DNA of 64,000 bases from an uncultured Bacteroidota bacterium (GCA_902619315.1 CACNDW010000002.1:108970-172969), one strand, 5' to 3'. Numbered from the stretch's first letter, positions 40,229-50,900 are shown. The notes: generated from the sequence alone by a model not told the origin. Numbers and translations are program-made.

Positions 40229-43027
40229 CTAGAACCACCTTCTAGAAAAAAGATTAGTCAACTGCTTCGGGCTAAAAGTAAGTATAAAACGTATTTTATT
40301 TTCGTAAGGCATCTTGCTGAATTCCCAACCGTTATTACTATGAAAGGGGAAAAATATTTCCAAATAATCCGGAAGGACATTAAACCGAACCCCAGAGCCA
40401 TAAAAGAAAAGAGGATTCTTTTTGTGGTTTCTGAGCACACCTAAGTCTAAGTATGCTTCAATCCACTTCCAAATACCTACGGTAAGGTTGGTTGTAAATA
40501 AATAATCATTGGCAGTAGCAGGGAGCAATAAGGATTTAAAACCTCCTTCAGCCATAACTATTTGTTGGCTAAAAAAACCTTTTTCTTCAGATCTTCCAAA
40601 GTAATTATACCTGAAAAGATAATCTTGAGGTCGATTGAGATTAAAATCAAAAAAAGTGGATTCTTGTTGGTTGTATTTTAAAAATTTTCCCGCAAAAAAT
40701 CTAGCAGTGAATTGACTTCCGTTGGGAAGTAGCTTTCTGTAGTCAAATGACATTTCAATTTTGGTGAATTTTTTTGCAAACTGAATACCGGTATCGAAAT
40801 TTGTATATTTTAATGCTCCTCGATTTGAATTGATAAACCTCAAATAGAAAAGCTCGTAATTGGGTGTAGTAATTGGATCGGGTGGACTATCTCTCTTAAC
40901 ACTGTAGTAATAAAGACTCAATGCACTGCGCTTATTGGATCTAAAATCAGCGGTTCTGAATAATAAATTAACTCCTGGATTAATGACTTGATACCGTAGA
41001 TTTTCAAAATAGTGATAGCTACTCCCAAAAAAATTAAAAGAGGTTACATAATTCGATTTTCCACTATTGTTCAAGCGATAGGACATTTTTACTTTACCCA
41101 CCAAATCATTTTGCAAAGAAGAGTATTGTGGCATCAGTTCGAAAGTGAACTTTTGTATTAGAAGTCCCTTGTTGTAAAATCTTGATCCCGGTGATAGTCC
41201 ATCATATAAGTTATAGTTGACTACAGGGTTATAATAGAATTGATTTCTCTTTGGTGATTGATAGTCCCTCAAAAAATTAAATTGTATTGGTTTTAGGTTT
41301 AGAAAATTTTTAATATACCTCCAATTGTTGTTTTTGTCAGTCTCCGGTAAACGTATTTCAGGATTAATGGCTATAAAATCTGGGTCTAGGTTATTTAAGG
41401 TTACAGAAGAAGAAGTCCCCATATTCTCGATCCATTGTTCCTCCAGTATGACGTCACCTTTGACTTGACTGAGTAAAAACGGAATATTGTTTTCGGAATT
41501 TTTTGTCAGATTTACCACAATACTGTCTTTGTTCCTTTTGACACCTTTGATTTTTATATCGGTGGGCGTCCTCTCTTTTAGATAAAAACCTTTAAACCAA
41601 TCTATATTTTTTGGACTGTATTTTTTTAACAAAGCGATTAAGTCAAAATGCTTTCCGTCTTGATTTAGGTATTCCCTCAAGGCCTTGTCGAAGGATTCTT
41701 TTCCAATATAATGCTCAATATACCTTAATCCTACACCGACATGATAGGGGGAACCAATCTTTTCATTAAATTTTACTAATTGATCTTTGGGTAATAAATC
41801 AGACTGTTGAAGATTTGCACGTTCCATAAACTCATAATACATCCAAAAACTTTCATTGAAATCTATATCGGCTAATGTGTAGGCCTTCATCAACCTAAAA
41901 TCTCCTAAACGTCCTAGGTATTTCTTTTTTGGATAGTAAGTCTCAATGTACTTGATCATCAGGTAGGTCTGTAATCCTCCAATAATCCAATGATCTTGTC
42001 TTAAATCAATGATTAAGTTATTTGATAGGTAAAAATGTAAATAAGACTTTAAAAAACTGATTTCCTCAAGAAATGAATTGTTGAAAGGTGCTAAAAATTT
42101 AGGTAGGTCATTCAATCCAAAAAAGGGATTATTATCGTAAACCAAGACGGGTATCAAAAACTTATTTTCACCTCTAAAGTCAAATGCTTTTGTAACGAAA
42201 TCATCAATTCTTTTAGCTTTGTCAATAGAGTGGTCTTCATATCCTGGATATCTAAAAATGTTTGTTAAAAGAGTACGGTCATTGTTGATTTTTAAAATCT
42301 GAAATGGATTGTTTTGGGTAAAATAAACTAGTACTTCACGGTTAGATTTACTATAAAAATAATTCACTCCATTTTCTGATTTATTTTTTTTAAGGTTACT
42401 TTGGACGGTAATACCATCGGGAGCTTTAATTTTTAGTTTGTATTCTGCTGCTTGTATGCTATTATCGTTAAGGTTTAGATTACTGTAATTTCTCCATTTT
42501 TTATTGTAAATAGGACTCAAAGTGATGTACCAATTTCTCAAAAGGGCTTCATTAGTTAAATTGTAACCATAACCAGTAAACTTAGCATCCGGTAATATCA
42601 GCTTATAATCAAGGGAGATAACAATAGAGTCAGTAGCATTTTTCTGAAAATCGCCAACTGCCTTGATGATATCGCATTGATTTTCTAATCTTTCCCACCG
42701 GGTTTCCAATTCATTTACGCTGATAGAACTGATAGAGGTTGAGCCCAGTTTAGATTTATTGGTCAGAAAAAAACTTCTGTCATACTCTTCAACAAATCTT
42801 TGTGCTAATGGTGATTTGGTAGTTGAGTAGGCATTAGACCAATCTGTAAAATAGAGTGTGTCTCCCATTTCTGGAGGTAGTTTTTTGAGAGATATCGTCT
42901 GACTAATTATTATATTTCTTCCCGTTCTTTCTATGACTGCATCAATTTCATAAGAGATGTCTTTCTGGCCAAAAGAGAGGCTAGATAGCATCAATAGAAA
43001 TACAATAAAAAATATTAGATTTTTTAT
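40229..43027 (-). CDS. M1 aminopeptidase-like protein lacking zinc motif, with C-terminal outer-membrane barrel-like region (start uncertain)
   Basis: Signal-like KNLIFFIVFLLMLSSLSFG; DHWIIGGLQTYLMIKYIE aligns by eye to the M1 WLNEGFATY segment; beta-rich C-terminus ending FSPKQLTNLFSRRWF. Confidence 0.7.
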   Translation of the reverse strand: MKNLIFFIVFLLMLSSLSFGQKDISYEIDAVIERTGRNIIISQTISLKKLPPEMGDTLYFTDWSNAYSTTKSPLAQRFVEEYDRSFFLTNKSKLGSTSISSISVNELETRWERLENQCDIIKAVGDFQKNATDSIVISLDYKLILPDAKFTGYGYNLTNEALLRNWYITLSPIYNKKWRNYSNLNLNDNSIQAAEYKLKIKAPDGITVQSNLKKNKSENGVNYFYSKSNREVLVYFTQNNPFQILKINNDRTLLTNIFRYPGYEDHSIDKAKRIDDFVTKAFDFRGENKFLIPVLVYDNNPFFGLNDLPKFLAPFNNSFLEEISFLKSYLHFYLSNNLIIDLRQDHWIIGGLQTYLMIKYIETYYPKKKYLGRLGDFRLMKAYTLADIDFNESFWMYYEFMERANLQQSDLLPKDQLVKFNEKIGSPYHVGVGLRYIEHYIGKESFDKALREYLNQDGKHFDLIALLKKYSPKNIDWFKGFYLKERTPTDIKIKGVKRNKDSIVVNLTKNSENNIPFLLSQVKGDVILEEQWIENMGTSSSVTLNNLDPDFIAINPEIRLPETDKNNNWRYIKNFLNLKPIQFNFLRDYQSPKRNQFYYNPVVNYNLYDGLSPGSRFYNKGLLIQKFTFELMPQYSSLQNDLVGKVKMSYRLNNSGKSNYVTSFNFFGSSYHYFENLRYQVINPGVNLLFRTADFRSNKRSALSLYYYSVKRDSPPDPITTPNYELFYLRFINSNRGALKYTNFDTGIQFAKKFTKIEMSFDYRKLLPNGSQFTARFFAGKFLKYNQQESTFFDFNLNRPQDYLFRYNYFGRSEEKGFFSQQIVMAEGGFKSLLLPATANDYLFTTNLTVGIWKWIEAYLDLGVLRNHKKNPLFFYGSGVRFNVLPDYLEIFFPFHSNNGWEFSKMPYENKIRFILTFSPKQLTNLFSRRWF

Positions 43028-43037
43028 GTCGAAAAAA

Positions 43038-43727
43038 TTAGAAGTTAGGCTTAAAATATTCCTGTTTGTAAAATTTATGGAGTTCTCCAACAACTTCTTC
43101 CTTAGACTCCACAACTTGTATTAAATCTAGGTCATAAGCATCAATTTTATGTTCTTTTAAAAGAATACTTTTAATCCAGTCAAGTAGTCCACTCCAATAT
43201 TCATTTCCTACAAGCAAAATGGGGAATTTCTTTATTTTTTCAGTTTGAATTAATGTCAATGCTTCGAATAATTCATCTAAAGTACCCAAACCACCGGGCA
43301 TAACAACAAATCCCTGTGAGTATTTGATAAACATGACTTTCCTTACGAAAAAATACTCAAAATTCATCAGTTTATCATCATCTATATAGTCATTATATTT
43401 TTGCTCCATGGGGAGGTTGATGTTTAACCCGACAGAGGTTCCGCCGGCTTTTTTCGCCCCTAGATTGGCTGCTTCCATGATTCTGGGCCCACCTCCTGTA
43501 ATTACTCCCAATCCAGATTTGACAACTGCTTCTGCAATATCAACAGTCAATTTATACTGAGTGTCATTGGAAGGGGTTCTCGCAGATCCAAAGAAGGAAA
43601 CACAAGGTCCGATCATACTCATTTTTTCATACCCGTCGACAAATTCTGACATGATTTTGAACAAGGCCCATGAATCATTGGCCTTAATTTCGCTCCAATT
43701 TTTACTTTGATTTTTAAATAAGTTCAT
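43038..43727 (-). CDS. LOG/TIGR00730-family Rossmann-fold protein
   Basis: VSFFGSARTP, GVITGGGPRIMEAANLGAKKAGG, VVMPGGLGTLDELFE. Confidence 0.93.
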   Translation of the reverse strand: MNLFKNQSKNWSEIKANDSWALFKIMSEFVDGYEKMSMIGPCVSFFGSARTPSNDTQYKLTVDIAEAVVKSGLGVITGGGPRIMEAANLGAKKAGGTSVGLNINLPMEQKYNDYIDDDKLMNFEYFFVRKVMFIKYSQGFVVMPGGLGTLDELFEALTLIQTEKIKKFPILLVGNEYWSGLLDWIKSILLKEHKIDAYDLDLIQVVESKEEVVGELHKFYKQEYFKPNF

Positions 43728-43728
43728 T

Positions 43729-46566
43729 TCAAAGGTTTCTGAGTTCTCTCGCTAAATGTTTACCAGTGTAACTATTTTTAATTTTTGCAATTTCTTCAGG
43801 GGTTCCCTGTCCAACCAATGTCCCTCCTTTTTTGCCTCCTTCAGGCCCAATATCGATAAGGTGATCCACTAATTTAATTACATCCATATTATGTTCGATG
43901 ATCAAAACAGTATTGCCTTTTTTGACGAGTCGATCCAAAACCTCCATTAAAACCCTCACGTCCTCAAAGTGAAGTCCCGTTGTTGGCTCATCCAATATGA
44001 AAAGGGTTTGTCCGGTATCCTTTTTGGATAATTCTGTGGCCAATTTAATACGCTGAGCCTCACCTCCTGAAAGTGTTGTTGAGGACTGTCCTAAGGTAAT
44101 GTATCCAAGGCCTACATCCTGAACTGTTTTTAACTTTCGATATATTTTAGGGTGGTTTATAAAAAAATTACAAGCCTGATTCACGGTCATTTCCAATACA
44201 TCAGCAATAGATTTACCTTTAAACCTTATTTCAAGGGTTTCCCTGTTAAAACGCTTACCATTACAGCTTTCACATTCAACATGTACGTCAGGTAAAAAGT
44301 TCATTTCAATCACTTTCATGCCCCCGCCTTGGCATGTTTCACATCTACCTCCTTTGACATTAAAACTGAATCTACCAGGCTTATAACCTCTGATTTGGGA
44401 CTCAGGTGTCAATGTAAAGAGGTTTCTGATTTCACTAAACATACCACAATAGGTTGCCGGATTGCTCCTTGGGGTTCTTCCTATGGGAGACTGATTAACG
44501 TCCACAACTTTGTCTAAATACTTTAGACCCTCTATCTTTTTGTATGGCAGGGGCATTTTTACCCCTTTATATATAAAACTATTAAGGATTGGATAGAGTG
44601 TTTCATTTATTAACGTTGATTTTCCACTCCCTGATACTCCACTAACCCCTATCATAATTCCCAAAGGGATTTGGACATCAATATTTTTCAAGTTGTTGCC
44701 TGTACATCCAGACAAAATAATGGACTTTCCATTTCCCTTTCTTCTAATTTTGGGTAACTCTATTTTCTTTTTATGATTAAGATAATCCGCGGTGAGGGTT
44801 TGCTGCTTTTTTAACATTTTTGGACTTCCCTGAGATATGATTTCTCCTCCGTTCTTTCCAGCCATGGGACCTATATCAATAATGTGATCTGCACGAAGTA
44901 TCATATCTTTATCATGCTCCACAACGATAACCGAGTTTCCGATATCCCTCAAAGACTGAAGCGAATTAATAAGCTTTTCATTGTCTCTTTGATGCAAACC
45001 GATGCTGGGTTCATCCAAAATATAAAGCACACCGACCAATTGAGATCCAATTTGTGTGGCTAATCTAATGCGCTGTGCTTCGCCTCCCGAAAGCGACTTC
45101 GAGGAACGGTTTAATGAGAGGTAATTAAGCCCTACATCCAGTAAAAATCGCAATCTCGATTTGATTTCTTTGATGATCTGATTAGCAACTGTAAGCTCAT
45201 TAGTAGATAATTTATCAGATAGGTTTTCAAACCAATTTTTAAGGTCTCCTAAATCTAAAGCACTGACTTCAGCAATATTTAGTTCATCAATTTTAAAATT
45301 TAAAGATTCTTTTTTCAAGCGAGCTCCTTCACATACAATACACCTTTTTTCGTCCATATAACTATGGGCCCAACGTTTAATTCCTGTAGAGTCTGTATTG
45401 TCAAATTGGTTTTTGATGAAGTTTTCGATACCCTCATAATCAATTTTGTAATCCCTGGTAATTCCAAGAGAATTTGAGGCTATTGAAAACTTTTCATTTC
45501 CTCCCTTAAGAATAACTTCAAGGGCCTGCTCAGGTATTTTTTTTATTGGGTCGGAGAGAGAAAATTTATAGCGTTTGGCGATCACTTCCATTTGTTTGAA
45601 ACCCCAATTACTTTTCATTTCTCCCAACGGTGCAATCCCTCCCTTTTCTATAGAGAGTCGATCATCAGGAATGATCTTGTTTCGACTCACTTCAAACTGA
45701 TTTCCCAAACCCTTACAATTCAAACACATCCCTTTAGGAGAATTGAATGAAAAAGAATTCGGCTCAGGAAGAGAATATGAAATCCCTGAAGATGGACACA
45801 TCAGCTTCCTGCTAAAAAAACGAGTTTGTTCTGTTTCCAGATCAAATAAAACAATAGATTCCTCACCGTAATGCATGGCGGTTTTGATTGAATCGATCAA
45901 TCTTTTTAGATCATTTTCTTCTTTTTTAACCCTTATCCTGTCAACAATCAATTCGATATCATGAGTTTTGTATCGATCTACTTGCATACCAGGTTTTAAA
46001 TCCATAATTTCACCATCTACTCTAACCCTAAGAAAACCCTTTCTGGAGAGAGATTCAAACAATTCTCTGTAATGCCCTTTCCTTGCCTTTATCAAAGGTG
46101 ATAAAATGATAATTTTTTTTTCCATGTACTCCTCAAGTATCAATTGAAGGATTTGATCATCACTGTAATTAACCATTTTCTCTTGGCTTACATAACTATA
46201 TGCTGTTCCCACACGTGCAAAAAGAAGTCTGATATAATCATATAACTCAGTAATTGTCCCTACAGTTGAACGTGGACTTTTGGTGGTAGTTTTTTGTTCT
46301 ATGGCAATGACTGGAGAAAGTCCATCTATTTTATCCACATCAGGTCTTTCCAAGTTGCCTAAGAATTGTCTTACATATGCCGAAAAAGTTTCCATATATC
46401 GACGTTGTCCTTCAGCATAGATTGTATCAAAGGCTAAAGAAGATTTGCCGCTACCAGAAAGACCTGTAATCACTACTAACTTTTCCCTTGGTATTTTCAA
46501 ACTTACATTCTTAAGATTATGAACCCTTGCTCCTTGAATGTCAATAAAGTTTTCGCTTTCTTTCAT
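43729..46566 (-). CDS. uvrA: excinuclease ABC subunit UvrA
   Basis: VITGLSGSGKSSLAFDTIYAEGQRRY, zinc-finger CxxC sets, LSGGEAQRIRLA x2; start revised from TTG 46572 to ATG 46566. Confidence 0.98.
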   Translation of the reverse strand: MKESENFIDIQGARVHNLKNVSLKIPREKLVVITGLSGSGKSSLAFDTIYAEGQRRYMETFSAYVRQFLGNLERPDVDKIDGLSPVIAIEQKTTTKSPRSTVGTITELYDYIRLLFARVGTAYSYVSQEKMVNYSDDQILQLILEEYMEKKIIILSPLIKARKGHYRELFESLSRKGFLRVRVDGEIMDLKPGMQVDRYKTHDIELIVDRIRVKKEENDLKRLIDSIKTAMHYGEESIVLFDLETEQTRFFSRKLMCPSSGISYSLPEPNSFSFNSPKGMCLNCKGLGNQFEVSRNKIIPDDRLSIEKGGIAPLGEMKSNWGFKQMEVIAKRYKFSLSDPIKKIPEQALEVILKGGNEKFSIASNSLGITRDYKIDYEGIENFIKNQFDNTDSTGIKRWAHSYMDEKRCIVCEGARLKKESLNFKIDELNIAEVSALDLGDLKNWFENLSDKLSTNELTVANQIIKEIKSRLRFLLDVGLNYLSLNRSSKSLSGGEAQRIRLATQIGSQLVGVLYILDEPSIGLHQRDNEKLINSLQSLRDIGNSVIVVEHDKDMILRADHIIDIGPMAGKNGGEIISQGSPKMLKKQQTLTADYLNHKKKIELPKIRRKGNGKSIILSGCTGNNLKNIDVQIPLGIMIGVSGVSGSGKSTLINETLYPILNSFIYKGVKMPLPYKKIEGLKYLDKVVDVNQSPIGRTPRSNPATYCGMFSEIRNLFTLTPESQIRGYKPGRFSFNVKGGRCETCQGGGMKVIEMNFLPDVHVECESCNGKRFNRETLEIRFKGKSIADVLEMTVNQACNFFINHPKIYRKLKTVQDVGLGYITLGQSSTTLSGGEAQRIKLATELSKKDTGQTLFILDEPTTGLHFEDVRVLMEVLDRLVKKGNTVLIIEHNMDVIKLVDHLIDIGPEGGKKGGTLVGQGTPEEIAKIKNSYTGKHLARELRNL

Positions 46567-46577
46567 AGTCAATCTTG

Positions 46578-46585
46578 CAAAAATA
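46578..46585 (-). promoter_or_regulatory. candidate -7 element TATTTTTG for uvrA
   Basis: Reverse complement reads TATTTTTG, 11 nt upstream of the uvrA ATG. Confidence 0.5.
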
Positions 46586-46789
46586 ATAATTTAAAAGGGT
46601 AATTCTGTAATGACAGACATCTTAACTTTTTACTCTAAAAACAAAAAAATAATTAGAAAATCTAGCTAAGTTTCACTTTCTCCAACTGAACCATTACAAT
46701 TCAAAATTAATACAATTGATCCATTGTAAAGGTTTTTTTCAATTCAGGATATGATAGAAAATTCAAGCTGCTAAAAATGGAGTAATGAT

Positions 46790-46797
46790 TATCTTTG
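46790..46797 (+). promoter_or_regulatory. candidate -7 element TATCTTTG abutting glmM start
   Basis: TAnnTTTG ends 3 nt before ATG 46801. Confidence 0.5.
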
Positions 46798-46800
46798 AAT

Positions 46801-48183
46801 ATGACATTGATTAAATCAATTTCGGGAATCCGAGGTACTATTGGAGGTAATATATCAAACAACCTCACTCCACTTGATACTGTTTTATTCACTTCTGCAT
46901 ATGCCTGCTGGTTAAAGAAAACTATAAAAGCAAAACAATACAAAGTAGTGGTTGGCAGAGATGCTAGAGTTTCAGGTAATATGATTCAAGGTTTAGTAAA
47001 TCAAACTTTGGTTGGCTATGGTATTGATGTTTTGGATGTGGGACTTTCCACTACACCAACAGTAAAGTTAGCAGTGACCCAACATCAAGCACATGGGGGA
47101 ATCATTATTACAGCCAGCCACAATCCCAAGCAGTGGAATGCACTAAAACTGTTCAATAAAAGAGGTGAGTTTTTAAATGCGTCTTCGGGAGAAGCTATAT
47201 TGAAAATTGCCGAACAACAGGATTTTCAATATGCATTGGTCGATGATTTGGGAAAGGTTATTAGAGTAGCAGGAGCTATTGAATACCATGTGCAAAAAAT
47301 TTTAGAGTTGCCCCTAATCAATTCAAAGGGTATTAGTCAAAAGAAATTCAAGGTTGTGGTAGATGGCGTTAATTCCTCTGGAGGGATTGCCATACCTCTT
47401 CTTTTAAAAGCGCTCGGTGTAACAACTGTTACCATGTATTGTGATCCTACAGGGGATTTTCCTCATAATCCTGAACCTCTGAAGGAACATTTAACAGCGC
47501 TTTCTGAGAGAGTGTCTAAAGAGAAAGCAGATTTTGGAATTGTTGTCGACCCAGATGTAGACCGATTGGCCTTTGTCGATGAAAATGGTGCAGTTTTTGG
47601 AGAGGAATACACATTGGTTGCTTGTTCCGACTATGTTTTGTCAAAAACACCGGGAAACACCGTTTCTAACCTTTCTTCAACCCAAGCACTTTCTCTGATA
47701 ACATTTCAAAGAGGAGGCACCCACCATGCAAGTGCGGTAGGTGAAGTTAATGTAGTTGAAAAAATGAAAAAGGTGAAAGCCGTGATAGGAGGGGAAGGAA
47801 ATGGTGGTATCATATACCCTGATTTGCATTACGGTCGCGATGCGCTGGTAGGAGTTGCTTTGTTTTTAAGTCTACTTATCGAGAAAAATCAAAAAGTATC
47901 TGTGTTAAGAGCTTCTTATCCAGACTTCGCCATGAGTAAAGCCAAAATCTCCTTGTCAAAGGAAATGGATGTGGGTTCGATTTTCAAAAAAATTGAAAGG
48001 AAATTTTCGAAAAATAAAATAATTACCATTGATGGGGTTAAAATATCTTTCGAATCTTCATGGGTTCATCTAAGAAAATCAAATACAGAAGCGATAATAC
48101 GGGTATACACTGAAGCTAAAAGTCAATTAGAGGCGGATGAGTTGGCACAACGATTTCTTGGGGAAATCCAGAAGGTTATTTAA
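46801..48183 (+). CDS. glmM: phosphoglucosamine mutase
   Basis: SISGIRGTIGG, VVGRDARVSG, GIIITASHNPKQWNALKLF, DPDVDRL; start set at ATG 46801. Confidence 0.93.
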   Translation: MTLIKSISGIRGTIGGNISNNLTPLDTVLFTSAYACWLKKTIKAKQYKVVVGRDARVSGNMIQGLVNQTLVGYGIDVLDVGLSTTPTVKLAVTQHQAHGGIIITASHNPKQWNALKLFNKRGEFLNASSGEAILKIAEQQDFQYALVDDLGKVIRVAGAIEYHVQKILELPLINSKGISQKKFKVVVDGVNSSGGIAIPLLLKALGVTTVTMYCDPTGDFPHNPEPLKEHLTALSERVSKEKADFGIVVDPDVDRLAFVDENGAVFGEEYTLVACSDYVLSKTPGNTVSNLSSTQALSLITFQRGGTHHASAVGEVNVVEKMKKVKAVIGGEGNGGIIYPDLHYGRDALVGVALFLSLLIEKNQKVSVLRASYPDFAMSKAKISLSKEMDVGSIFKKIERKFSKNKIITIDGVKISFESSWVHLRKSNTEAIIRVYTEAKSQLEADELAQRFLGEIQKVI

Positions 48184-49064
48184 TCGTGTGGGACTCTGTT
48201 TTCATGCTTAAAACGCCTATGTGTCCACAAATACTGGGTAGGATCGCAGTAGATGTCTTGCTCTAACCACTCGGTGAATGTGTCTGTTATTCTATATAGA
48301 TCTGTTTTTTTTGGCTGATCACTGATCAGCTCAAAACTGGCTTCATAATAACCCCTTTTAACACGATTAATTTTAGCATATACCACTCCAAAATCAAATT
48401 CACGAGCGATTATTTCGGCCCCCATAAAAACAGGAACCTTAATTCCCAAGAAAGGTCTCCAATAAGATTTTGGCTTGGGGCGGGGAGATTGATCACTAAC
48501 AAAACCGTAAACAGCCAGAGTACCCTCTTGATTTAGATTTTTAATTTTTTGAATTGCAGAATAACGGGATATTAAATCACCACGGTGCTTTTTTCTGATT
48601 TCAATGATCAATTTATTTAGATATTTGTTCATGATGGGGGTGTAAATACCATAACCCTGAGAGACTGTATGATATCCTATGGACAACATCCATTCCCAAC
48701 TCGAATAATGCCCACACATGATGATAACACTTCTATTATCTTTTTCAAATTGAGTCAATACATCTAAGTTTTTAAAAACCATTCGCTTTTGCATCTCCTC
48801 AGAATTCATTTTAAAAGATTTAAATGCTTCAAGAGTGATGTCACAAAAGTGTCTGTAAAATTTTTTCTCGATCCAAATAAGTTCCTTTTCACTTTTATTG
48901 GGAAAGGCTTTCTTTAGGTTCGATCGTACTATTTTTTTTCTATATCCCAAAAGATTATAAATCAAAAAACATAAAACATCAGAAATGAAATAGAGAACGC
49001 TGAAAGGAATCGATGCAATTAGATAAATTAAGGGGTAGGTGAGGAGGTAAACGACTCTTTGCAA
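48180..49064 (-). CDS. lysophospholipid/lipid A acyltransferase (LpxL-like)
   Basis: CGHYSSWEWML acyltransferase motif, VSDQSPRPKPKSYWRPFLGIKVPVFMGAEIIAR. Confidence 0.92.
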   Translation of the reverse strand: MQRVVYLLTYPLIYLIASIPFSVLYFISDVLCFLIYNLLGYRKKIVRSNLKKAFPNKSEKELIWIEKKFYRHFCDITLEAFKSFKMNSEEMQKRMVFKNLDVLTQFEKDNRSVIIMCGHYSSWEWMLSIGYHTVSQGYGIYTPIMNKYLNKLIIEIRKKHRGDLISRYSAIQKIKNLNQEGTLAVYGFVSDQSPRPKPKSYWRPFLGIKVPVFMGAEIIAREFDFGVVYAKINRVKRGYYEASFELISDQPKKTDLYRITDTFTEWLEQDIYCDPTQYLWTHRRFKHENRVPHD

Positions 49065-49086
49065 GGCGGTTTTTTTTCAAAGATAG

Positions 49087-49094
49087 TATATTTG
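49087..49094 (+). promoter_or_regulatory. candidate -7 element TATATTTG for rhomboid gene
   Basis: TAnnTTTG 18 nt upstream of ATG 49113. Confidence 0.5.
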
Positions 49095-49112
49095 CCAGTA
49101 AAATTTCTCTAC

Positions 49113-49763
49113 ATGAACTCGCTTCCTTCTGTTGTAAGTGCCATTATTGTTTCCAATATTTTACTCTCTCTTCTAGGATTTAAAAACCAAGCTTTTTTTA
49201 AGAAGTATCAATTTCAAATGGCGAAAATCAAATCAGGAGAACAAATTCGCATGTTGAGTTCTGGCTTTCTTCATGTTGACTTCAACCATTTATTTGTCAA
49301 CATGTTGTCTTTGTATTTTTTTGCTGGTTATGTGGTCTACAGTTTAGGAGAAATGAAGTTTTTGGCTTTGTACCTAAGCAGTCTTTATTTGGGAAACTAT
49401 CTTTCCTTTCGTTATCACAACCGGGAAGACAACTATACTGCAGTTGGAGCAAGTGGAGCAGTTTCAGGAGTAGTATACAGCGCGGTACTACTGTACCCTG
49501 ATATGAAAATGATTTTGATTTTTTTCCCAATTCCACTTCCAGGGTATGTAATGGCTGCTCTTTATATGGCATATACTATCTATGGAATGAGGAACCAAGG
49601 TGACAATATTGGACATACCGCTCATTTTGGGGGGGCCATTGCAGGCTTATTGGCTACGATTTCTTTTGTTCCAAGTGTGATAATCGAATCGGGTTTTACA
49701 CTATCTATACTGGCTTCAACCCTGATTTTAGCTGCATTTTTATTTAAGAAAAAAAATGACTAA
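49113..49763 (+). CDS. rhomboid family intramembrane serine protease
   Basis: GASGAVSG catalytic Ser motif, NIGHTAHFGGAIAGLL catalytic His region, multiple TM segments; start set at MNSLPSVVSAII. Confidence 0.93.
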   Translation: MNSLPSVVSAIIVSNILLSLLGFKNQAFFKKYQFQMAKIKSGEQIRMLSSGFLHVDFNHLFVNMLSLYFFAGYVVYSLGEMKFLALYLSSLYLGNYLSFRYHNREDNYTAVGASGAVSGVVYSAVLLYPDMKMILIFFPIPLPGYVMAALYMAYTIYGMRNQGDNIGHTAHFGGAIAGLLATISFVPSVIIESGFTLSILASTLILAAFLFKKKND

Positions 49764-49766
49764 TAA

Positions 49767-50876
49767 TTACTTATTTAGTAACTCTTCAATTTTTTTCTCA
49801 AGAGCTGGCCCTCTCAAATTCTTTGCTATTATTTTTCCGTTTTGATCCAAAATAAAGGTAGCCGGAATTCCTCTTACTTGATAAGCTTTGGCTATGGGAT
49901 CATTCCAATATTGAAGATTAGATACATGAGTCCACTGTAGACCGTCATCCTCAATTGCCTTTATCCAGTTACTTTTGCTTTTATCAAGGGAAACTCCAAC
50001 AATACTTAGGCCATTGGCTTTAAATTTGTTGTAGGTTCTTACAAGGTTCGGATTTTCAACACGACATGGACGGCACCAAGATGCCCAAAAGTCTAATATG
50101 GTTATCTTTCCAAGGTTATTTTTCAGCTTTACTAGTTGGCCTTTTGGTCCGGGACCCTCAAAATCAGGGGCAATTTGTCCAACCTCAGCAGGAGGCTTTG
50201 GAGCATTGAGGGCTCCCTCTAACATGACCCCTGCTTTACTTTTTTTAATTCTAGAAGTTAAATTGTCAAAAATAGGCTTTGCATCTTCATTTGAAATTTG
50301 CTTAGTCATCATAAAACGCTCCAATATTAACAATGAAACATATGAATCCGGATTGTTTTCAATAAAACGAATCTCATAATCCTTAATTTGATTTTGAACG
50401 TCCTTATATTGATCTTGAAGATCGGCTACCAAAAGAGTATCTCTGGAAATATTGGCTTGTTGTAATTCTCTTCCTATTCCATTCATTGAACTCACAAAAA
50501 TCTTGGTTTCAGATTTGTATTTCATAAAAGCATCATTAGAAATTGTACCCAAAGCGCTGGAATTCATTAGACTATCTTTATACATAGAGATCTTGATTTC
50601 ACCAGGTTCAAGAACAAATGGAAAATTCCCTTGAACAGTTTGTGCAGAGAAAAAGTTAATGTCGGGCGAATCAACAATACCACTCATTACGAATGAACCA
50701 CTTATCACAGCAGTAGAATCTATTACCAAAGGCTGTTGATTTGCATCTGCAACAATGCGGTAAACCTTATTACCGTCATTTAAATCAATAGAACCTAGAA
50801 TAGTAAACTCATTGCTAGGAGTTGAACAACCTAGGGAAATTAGACTTATCGTAAGGAAAAGAATATTTTTTATCAT
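49767..50876 (-). CDS. TlpA-family thiol:disulfide reductase lipoprotein with DUF4369-like N-terminus
   Basis: Lipobox ISLGC; ILDFWASWCRPCRVENPNLVRTYNKF. Confidence 0.93.
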   Translation of the reverse strand: MIKNILFLTISLISLGCSTPSNEFTILGSIDLNDGNKVYRIVADANQQPLVIDSTAVISGSFVMSGIVDSPDINFFSAQTVQGNFPFVLEPGEIKISMYKDSLMNSSALGTISNDAFMKYKSETKIFVSSMNGIGRELQQANISRDTLLVADLQDQYKDVQNQIKDYEIRFIENNPDSYVSLLILERFMMTKQISNEDAKPIFDNLTSRIKKSKAGVMLEGALNAPKPPAEVGQIAPDFEGPGPKGQLVKLKNNLGKITILDFWASWCRPCRVENPNLVRTYNKFKANGLSIVGVSLDKSKSNWIKAIEDDGLQWTHVSNLQYWNDPIAKAYQVRGIPATFILDQNGKIIAKNLRGPALEKKIEELLNK

Positions 50877-50900
50877 GCAGCTAAATTATGAATTTTAAAT

